Below are positions 36,951 to 47,215 of a stretch of DNA of 64,000 nucleotides, piece by piece. Both the position numbers and the translations under genes were made by a program. This DNA is from Salminus brasiliensis (taxonomy: Eukaryota > Chordata > Actinopteri > Characiformes > Bryconidae). The stretch is from positions 11,691,949 through 11,755,948 of the forward strand of contig NC_132891.1 of the NCBI RefSeq assembly GCF_030463535.1. Reading direction: 5' to 3'. Numbering within the stretch: position 1 is the first letter of the stretch; each line of letters opens with the position of its first letter. Under the pieces are notes generated by a model. It did not search any database and was not told the origin of the DNA. It saw nothing but the letters and a program-made list of their open reading frames with translations.

Positions 36951-39900
36951 CTGAGAAGAGGATACACAAGAGAGCAGAAAGGAGATGGTAAAGTTTCATT
37001 CAGCTGAAGTAAGACTGTCACTGAAAAAAGCACACAATATAGCGGTCTCCGTACCTCTACATACTGGAAGCACATTCCTACTATGAAGTTAGCAGTCCAG
37101 TTGGAGAATCCGGCTACTGCGAAAGCAGATGGTCGTGGACCTTGACTGAAAAGTTCAGCCACAATGAACCATGGAATGGGACCTGGTCCAATCTCAAAGA
37201 ACGCCACAAAAATAAAGATGGCCACAATACTGACGTAGGAAAGGTCTTGATATTTGTCCTGGAAAGAATTGCATGAGTGTGGACAAGAAGTCATTTAAAT
37301 GGTTGCACTGAAATATGCATGCAAAATAATAATAGTATAATAATAATCATAATAATAAAACTTTAACAGCAGAGCTATCAGTGGTTCCACACTTGAATCC
37401 CTCACTTAAAATAAGAATAACCAGTAACCACTGTATCATAATCATTTAAAAATAATAAGTGACAGAGGGAACTTCTCTGCTTGAAAGGATTAACTGGATT
37501 GTGCATATTGACTGAAAGCAGATGATTTTTAACCAAAACATGCATTAACACATAAAACAATAGGAAAAGCTTCTTTCATCCATTGCATATGCTGATGGGG
37601 AAGAAATGACTGAAAAGGTCCATTATACACTCACGGTCAGTGCCATTGCAACAGTCATGACCACAGCCGACACAGCCATTCCCATCAGCCCAACGAGGTG
37701 CAGAGATCGGCGCCCTGCTCTCTCAACTACAAACAGCTGCAGAAGAGGGACATATTGCATTAGCTAAGCCAAACACTGTGTGGAAGAAAACTTTCATAGT
37801 TATGTCAATAGTCTAGTTATAAACAGCCACATACAATTCAGTAATGCCCACTCTGCATCTGCAGCCACACCAAGTTCAATAAAGACTAAAGAGTCACCAG
37901 AACTGCCCTTGACACCAGCAAAAGTAATGGAAATGCTGCTTACCGATACTATAGTGAATACTGTGTTCACAACCCCAGCACCAATGGTGGCGTACACAGG
38001 ATGAGCCACACCTGCTTTCGTGAATATGCTAGTGGAATAATAAAAAACCTGCAACACAAAAAAATTTATGGAGTCAAAAGACTTCCCGAACACTACAAAG
38101 TGCATTTAGACTAGGGCTGCACCATATATCGCTTCAGCATCATCATCATCATCACAATGTGGCTATGCACAGTAGTCACATCATGTATCCATGTATTAGA
38201 GCGCCGGGCTATCGATAACAGGGTTGTGGGTTCGTTTCCCGGGCTTGGCAAGCTGCCACTGTTGGGCCTTTGAGCAAGGCCCTTTACCCTCTCTGCTCCC
38301 CGGGCGCTGGAGTTGGCTGCCCACCGCTCTGGGTGTGTGTGTGTACTCACTGCCCCTAGTTCACTAGTGTGTGTGTGTGTGTGTGTTCACTACCACAGAC
38401 AGGGTTAAATGCGGAGGACACATTTCGCTGTACAGTGACAAATATGTGCACCTTTACCTTTTAATAATAATAATCATCATCATCATCATCATCATAATAA
38501 TAATAATTTAAACTCACAACACTAGGAAGCTAGGATGCTGTAAAAAAGGATATGTTAAGAAGTAACAGAAAAAGAAGTAACTGCATGGCATTCATAATAA
38601 AGCACTATTCAGACTACCTTATATTTTAAATGGGACAATCAAGTCAAAAACCCAACCTAGGTTAGAGTTATAATGTGGTTATAATAATAAATAATAAGTC
38701 TACATTGTAGATTGTAGTAAATTATTGCGTATAGAATGAAAAACCCAATTAAAATGATTCCACATTTCTGAACGATACATATAGACCTACAGAACTGTAT
38801 ATGTTTATATTAATGTATGAACTCACAGCGTTTATGCCGGAAAACTGTTGGGACAGCTGCAGCATGATGGCGATTAAGAGGGGCTGACGATAGATTGGAG
38901 AGCGGAACAGCTCGGGGATGGTCACCTTCTTCTCCCTCATCATTTGCCGGCTCTCCTCCTTCATCTCCTGAATGTCTGCTCCCACATCATCTGTGCCCCG
39001 TAGCTTTTTCAGAACTACGGGAACATTTCCACAGTCAGACACAACCTACTGGTTCAGCGCAAAATGCTAAGTGGCATATTCATCTCTCAGAACAGATCTA
39101 GAGAAGCCAGAGGTATGTTCAGGATGTGTGAAAGATTGCTTGCAGCAGATTTTCAAGCCCTCACCGCTCTTGGCTTTGTTCTCCTCATTCTGAATGATTA
39201 ACAGGAAGCGAGGGCTCTCAGGACAGATAGGCAGCAGGGCACACTGAATCAAGGCAGGGATGAAGGTGAAGCCCAACAGGAAAGGCCACATCGTTGCATT
39301 TCCCATGATGGATTCAATGCCGAAGACCTGCAGAATAAGACGCAATAAAACTAATTAGGTTCAGGATTTCATGATAAATGGACCAATATAAATATTCCCA
39401 AATCAAAATGACCTAAAATAAAAGTTATTGCGCCTGCAGTAGTAGCAGTTAAGGACAGAAAGTGTTTGCTGGACACTGAAAAGAAACAATACATGTCCAA
39501 ATATTTGTGGATACCCCTTCTAATGAAAGCATTCAGCTACTTGTAGTTGCACCCATTGCTGAGACAGATGTGTGAATGCACACACACAGCTTGTCTAGTC
39601 CCTGTAGAGAAGTATTGCCAACAAACTGGGGCTCTCTGGAGCAGATAAACATGAACCTATTGGCCAGGCTTGAGCTAGAGGGAATAAAGCCCCTCAGCAT
39701 TGAGCTATGGAGCAGTAGAGCTGTGTTCTCCGGAATGCTGGATGGTGCTCCATCTAATACCAGTTGATCATCCAACATCCTGACCTCACTAATGCTCTTG
39801 TTGCTGAATGCAATCAAATTCTCACAGCAAAGCTCTAAAATCTAGTACAAATCTAGTTGGACAGTAGAGACAACTGTTCCAACAAGCAGGATAAACTCTT

Positions 39901-42900
39901 TTTAAATACCTTTGATTTCCAAAGAAATAATGAACAAGCATGTGTCCCAATATTTTGTCCATATAGTGTAAGTCCTAATTCCTAATTACCTGTGCCATCA
40001 GGATGCCTATGACAATGCCCAGTTGATGAAGCGTTCCCAGTGCCCCGCGTAGAGACGTCGGAGCAATTTCACCAACATACATTGGCACGAAGCCAGTAGA
40101 CAGGCCTGAGTAAAGGCCCACAACCAGGCGACCGATGATCAGCATCTCCCAAGATGCAGCCAGCTTGGAGAAGCCCATTAAGGCAGCTGCTATGAATGCC
40201 AGAACATTCGCTATTAGCATGGAGTTCCTCCTGCAGGGAGATGCCAGAGAGAAGAGGATCCATCCGAAAGTTAAACATCAGAAAACCAGAAAACCTTCTC
40301 TTTCTATCAATATTAGCAGACCTAGGGGGAAGTCTCTGAAGTATTACCTGCCCAGGCGATTGACAAAGAGCCCTACTGAGAAGGAACCGAAGATGCCTCC
40401 CACAGAGAAAATGGCAACCGATAAAGCCCAGAGCGTGGTGAGGGAACTTGCAGGGATGTATTCAGAATAGCGTTCAAACCATGTCTCATTGTAGAAACCT
40501 TCGATGATCTACAAGGGAGAAGATTAAGAGAAGAGCAACATCACGTATCTACTAATTATAATGCAGAACTTTCTGGAATTTAATTTCCACACCTTTATGC
40601 ATATTGTGAAGTTGATGTGTGAGTAATCTATTGTTTGATGCTACATGTGTTACTTTTTCCAATGTACTGTCCTGCAGAGTACGGTTTCTTAATGTAGCAT
40701 GTATTCAGATGCTTATAAGGGGGTAAAATGAGCTGGATCAGGTGTGCTGGTTTAGAAAGAGTAGAACATCCACGCCAATACAAAAAAATTAGCTACACTC
40801 TAGAGCAATTCAGGTGGGCAATTCAAGGCCTGGAGGGCTGCATTCCTGCACAGTTTTTGCTTTTCCTGCTTCAACCTTTCTGTTAATTGCTGGACTCCCA
40901 TTGCCCATTCCTGCTTTAGAGCATTAGCGTTCTTCAGCCAGCAGAGGGAGCAAGAATCCACATTTGCAGCAGATAATGACCATTCCTAAAGCAGTGTATC
41001 AGTGACTCTGATATCCATAAGAAACAGTCTGATTATTAGAGCGTGTGTGTATCCACCCCAGACTATGTTTTCCAACAAACAAGATAAGCCAATATGAGAC
41101 ATCAGACAAAAAAGAATTGGTTAATGGTACTGTTGTGCCGCCACCATATGGCCATAAACAACCAGGCTGTTTCCATTTCCATGACCACACATTCATTACA
41201 GCTTAATTTAGACAATAAGTCTAATGTCCTAATATATTAAGTTAATAATGCAGTTTTATCTCATGGCTTTCCAGTCTATGACTTTTGATGACAGTTTCCT
41301 GGTCACAAAAGGGCATTCTGCAGTCTGAGTTTCATTACTAGCAGTGTAGCATCAATGGCCTTCAGCCAAAGCACCTCTCCTAAACAAGCTCTCCCTGTAC
41401 TAGTGGGTACTTAGACACCCAAAAACAACCCTAATCTTAATCTGCATGTATTTGCAGTGTCCAAGGCCTCATCACTAGCACCTGAACTTACACTGTCCCC
41501 TCATGTCCTCTCTCTTTATTTTCTTACACCTCTGGAACCACATCTCTTTCACACTTCTTACAAACAAAAACTAATTTTGCTGCGTTGTTTCCATCCCACA
41601 GTTTGCTGATTTCCCTGCCCTAAAATACTTTTTTAAATCAGGTGTGCTTGAGCAGAAAAAGCAAACCACTGTGCAGGAATCTGACCCTCCAGGACCGGAA
41701 TTGCCCACTTCTCCTGTAGGGTGTCTAATTTCTTAAAATTTCCCCAAAAAGGGTGCCCTCGAGCGCCCCCTATGAGCATGTGATGCGCCCTTCTGCATCA
41801 TACCGCTTACAATGACCCATGTTTTACTGCAGTCCCATGCAGTCCTTCATAATTTGTAATCAGTTTAGGTGCTCCTGTGTTCTGCGGTTCATTATCCTTC
41901 AAATGATTCTCTGTCGCCAACCACTTATCCATTTTAGCAGCAGGGCAGTGAAAATAGCCCCAAAAGCACATAGAGGTGCTAAAGACAAGCCTCTTACTGG
42001 AGGTCTGCAGCCAGACCCTTTCTCCAAATAGCAGCACCAGTTAACCCCAGCATTGTGGCAATTGCAGCATTTTGTGTTTAGGAATCAATGACATACACAG
42101 ACGAAGTGTGCCCCAGTTCTGCTCTAAACTCTCTAAACATCTGATGCCTTGAATGCTAACGTCCCTTTCATCCGCCCTTCAACAACTTCATTTACACTTT
42201 GAGAAGGAGCTAAATTATCAGCATTAATTAACAGCACTTGAAAAAGATGATTTAAATGGTTAAACAGTTAAACAGCTTTTCTTTTAGCAGCAGCAGAACA
42301 GATTAGTTATTAAACATCTATTAAATGTCCACATTTTATACTACACTAATAAATGAAACTAATAAATACATGAAACTAAACTACTTGTTTGGGGACTTTG
42401 GGGTTGGTTTCTAACTGTATTAATTCTTTCTTTACAGACTGGAACAAACGTGGAACAATATCGACAGCAAGCTGAAAAGCAGCAGAAATATCCATTACAT
42501 TTTTTCAATTTGATTTGAATAAATAATATGTCCTTAGTTGGACATTTGGCATTCTGTTAGATGAATAGCTTAATTCATTAAGACAATCAAACCAATATAG
42601 ACCATGTTTAATATATTAATATATTAATATTAATATATATATATATATATATGTTAAAATTAAAGAACTAAAGAAATATAAAAGAAAAGAAGAAATATAG
42701 AAAGAAATATAACCTAAAAAAAGAAAAAGAAACGTACAAGTATGTGAAAGTAACCATATATAGTAAGATAACCCTTATGACATACCAATGCTGAGTCCGT
42801 TTAAAGTAAATATTACCATCTTTAATATGTACTTTAATATCCATCTTTAATATCTACTTAAGCCCATTGCTAAAGCCCCATTCCCATCACTTGCCACCTG

Positions 42901-45900
42901 ATAGTCTATAATGTGGACAGGAAGTTGTTAATCAGTCTATACAGCATCAGACTTCATGTCACAACATGGATTTCCAAGTATGGGGTGGAAAATACACATA
43001 ACGTGATAAGGGGCTCTTGTGGGGGTGGTGTTTGTCTATTATTAGGCAGTGCTCTTCACAAATGAATTTTAACAGGAATACCAGGAAGAACATGTTTACC
43101 TTGGGGGGTGTATACTTTATAGAGGTTACTACTTTACCACCATTCTATTCTACTAACCAAATTTATAGACTCATTGATTAGTTAACTTGTGTAGTCTTGA
43201 GAAGCCCATATGTGAATATTGTGGAACTGGCTTTTTTTTATTTTAACTATTATTTTTTTGGGCTCTATTAAAACACAAGAAGACAATATCTATTTTATTT
43301 TAATTAGAAAATGATACAACTGTTCATGCTTTCACTAGTGTACTGCAGTAGTAGATTCCCATTAATCATCTTATTACATGCAATCATATTTTTGTCTGCA
43401 AATCCAACAACCAGCAAATGTTCGGCATGCATCCTATAGAGTCAGTACTTTGTAAGACCCCTTTTGGCAGAAATCATAACCTTCCTAGCACAGTTTTTAA
43501 TTCTTCATTTTTTGCAGAAGGCTTCTAGTTTTGAGATTTTATTGGGTCATCTTTTATACACAGCTCATTTAAGGTCTATCCACTCTATGATACTAAGGTC
43601 AGGGAATTTCGAGGGCCATTCTAAAAACTTAAATTTGTGTCTCTTCAGATAGTGGTTTTAAGGCATGTTCTAGACCACTACCCTATTGTTGTGATAATTG
43701 TGATAAGGTTGCAGGAAAGGGTCATTATGTTTGTGCAAGCAACATCGCACAGTGTAAATTGTGCACCTCACACCTGTCCCAGGTTAAACTTTTCTACTGG
43801 TTCTTGGCTGTCACATGGGAGTTTTGATCTGTCAGTGTCACTGGTGTGGTATCCCCAAGAGTTTGTGTTCAGTACATTTATGTAGAGAATATAACTGTAC
43901 TATATTAATTTGCAGTTGTGTTTACATAGTTACATACATTTTGTCTTAACTCCAGGCTTTTTAGTTTTGTTTGTTGTACAGACCTAGTGTAATTAAATGG
44001 TCGATTGTATATGTAGTGTATGACTGCAAAGTTTGCTACTTGATTACTGTATAATCTAATATTTACAGAAGACTACTGTTTTATGTTCTGTAATTTGGAA
44101 TTACCATTGTACCATTTTACTTCTGTGAAATGACAGTAAACAGCCATGTTAGGATGCTTTAATGAAATGTGCTATACTTACTGTCTGAGGTGCATTGATA
44201 ACACCCGTATTATAGCCGAACTGTAAAGAGCCGATCACTGCTGTGCCAACGGCCACCATCAGCTGCACCGTCACATGCTGCACAGAGACAGAAAACAACA
44301 AAAGCAACCACTTCAGTCTAGTTTTATTTGCATAACAAATAGTAAATAAAGTACAGAATCAAATATACATATATAGACTTTTTTTCACTACGGTTCCCAG
44401 TCCTCCATCTGTAAACATAAACACAGCTTTGCTAGTACACATATGTACTGGATTAAGTGCAGGTTAATCCACTGGCCAAAATTTCATTGGAAACAGTGAT
44501 GCATAATCCATGGATTAGCAAGCATGAGAAAACAGCAATGGACCAAAAATAGATTCATTGAGAGGTCCAGAACTGTGCAGAAGTCTTAGTTACCTGACAA
44601 AATTATACGTTACGCTTTTTTATCTGGACAGTAAGTGTTAGTAAGAGGAGGCACATGTCTGTCCTCAACCTCCTAGTGTCAGAAGTATTGCTAGTGCTTT
44701 ATATATGAAATGTATATATAAAAATATAATAAAATACTATGAAACATATAAGTTGCTACGCGGCTGCTGTGCCTCCAGGCCCATATTTAAATGGTTTTAA
44801 ATAGTGCTAAGTACTATTAAAGTTTTTTTTTAATAGATGAACTAAACAGCATTCTGAGAATACATTAGTGTAGCAAGTAGCATGTAGCAGGTAGTAAATC
44901 CACCAACTGTGTGAGTGTGCAGAATGTTCTTTCGCTACAATAACAAAAGATAACACAGTGCTCTGTCAGTGCTGCTGTCAGACAAGGTTACATATTATTC
45001 CTCAATGATGCTTCAGTAATAGTCCTCTGTTAATGGGGAAGCCCTGTTGTTTTCTGACTGTAATCTAATTACTGGGATCTGAGATGAGCTGAACTCACAC
45101 AAGCACTATTTATTCTTACCTCAATCTACACACACACAACACTAAGCTGTTACGTAACCTAGCAGTCAAGTGTTTTATCAAGAGAATTTCTGACCAACGA
45201 GCTTGTCACACTAGTGGCGACACTTACGTCATATTCTGATGCTCCTAAAAGTCTGTTTTACAATCTAATTAATTAAATTATGTGAAAGACAGAAGGCCCA
45301 TTGTTCAAACCGTCATCCCAAAAGGCATTCTGCAATCGGCCCCATTGATTAAACCATTCAGACTGAGCAGACATGGGCTGGAACCACAGAGAGAAACAGA
45401 GGAGACACATAAACCCTTCCCAGGATGCAAGTGGCATTGGCATCTTCCAGCCCTGAGCAGGTTACATCATGAGCCTTTTAATAGGGTTGTAATCGGGCTT
45501 CTGTGCATTGTGCCGCATTGTAGTTATTTGCAGACACACCTTCGTTCAGCCAGGCTGCTCTGGGACATGGAGCGTGGCAGATATCAGCTGCTGTGTCATG
45601 CTAACTATGGCTTTGCTATTGTCCTTGGTAACCAAGCTCAGACAATGTCTCATTCTCTATCAATCACAGTTATTGCCCAAAAATGTCAAATGTAATCAGC
45701 AAATAGGATTACACCAGTAAATCCAAATGCATTACTTGGCATCTTCTGGCACTTAGACCTTTCACCGTGATTGTAATTGTTTGCTCATAATGTGGTTTCC
45801 TCAAAAGAGCACATGGCTTCAATGCTCTATGGGTGGGGATATCAGTGATTGTTGTAAAATTTACTTGAACCGAATTGAATCAGTATAAACTACATGGATA

Positions 45901-47154
45901 AAAGTATTGTGACACTTGCTCAGTTGCTGAAGTTTCCTAGAATTTAAAAAGTTTACCCAGCTTTTGTTGGAGTCTCTCCTGTCAAGAGAAGGCTTTCTAC
46001 TAGATTTTGGAGCTTTGCTGTGAGGATCCAATAGCAGAGTTAGTGAGGTCAGGATGTTGTATGATCACCACCCCACCTCATTCTCAACTCCCCAACTCTT
46101 CCCAAAAGTATTTGGATGGAGACCCAATAGGTTCATGTTTATCTGCTCCTGAATAACATGAGTCAGACTCTATTGGAGGTTCTTCTCTACAGGGACCAGA
46201 CAGGTTCTGTGTGTGAGCATTTGCACATCTGTCTCAGAAATGGGCAGAACTATGACAGTAGCTGAATGCTGTCATTAGAAGGAGTGTCCACAAATATTTG
46301 GACACATAGTGTATCTGCTATTATTGTCCATCTTTATACACTTTTAGCTTTTAAAATGGCCATGCTACCATACTCTCCTGAAGATCTTAAATAGCATTTC
46401 TTGGTGTGATGCCATAGAAGAATCACTTTTGGTTCCCTGAAGTACCTTTTATTGTATTTTAAAAATCAAAGTTTAGAGAACCACCATATAATATAAATGT
46501 TCTGCACCAGATTAAGGTTTTTTTAATGAACCGTGTGTCCATAAAGCAACCTTGAACCATAACATAGCCTTCATTTTTAAGATTGCACCTACACATATAG
46601 AGTGGCAATAGCTGAGACAGCTAACTGCTCTCAAGAGGGTTAGAACATATTCACTGTACATCCTCCAAGGCCTCTTTGGGGCAGACATGTGAGACCTTGA
46701 AATGATCTATAGCAGCGTTTCTCTTTACTTCTCCCCCAAACAACCTACAGCAGCACACCCCTCCTGACTCTCCTTAAGGACACAGTGACCAAAAACATTG
46801 CATTTCAGGGCTATGAGAGACAGGCCGTGCATTCAGAATTGCACGTATGATACAGTGGAGAAGAGTGTATTACATTTCTGAGCACTCCTTGGATTATCCC
46901 TTAACATTCACATACCTGCACTACTATTAACTTAATAACATAATTAATATTACTAATAAGTATGATATCATTGATTTCAAAAGAATTACTGAATTACAGT
47001 GCATGTCTGTAAATGCTAAGGGGTGACAAAAGTTAATATCAAAACAAAATGTTTACAAATAATTGTATAATTGTACTTCCAATTACACTTCTCATTAAAA
47101 AAAGGATTCCTGACTTGGATATGTTGTATGTTGTTCTAAAAAAGTATATATCTA

Positions 47155-47215
<61 letters not shown>

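Larger units (their letters stand above)
40509..44181 (-). other. slc2a1: slc2a1 intron 2
   Basis: 3.7 kb. Contains an 895-bp inverted-repeat element (40814-41708), an AT microsatellite (42620-42652), and a degenerate transposon-like stretch (about 43430-43890). No additional exon with plausible GLUT coding was found. Confidence 0.85.

Noticed and set aside
45282..45695. 137-codon ORF inside slc2a1 intron 1
   Set aside because: Runs antisense to the gene, has no recognisable family and no exon neighbours.
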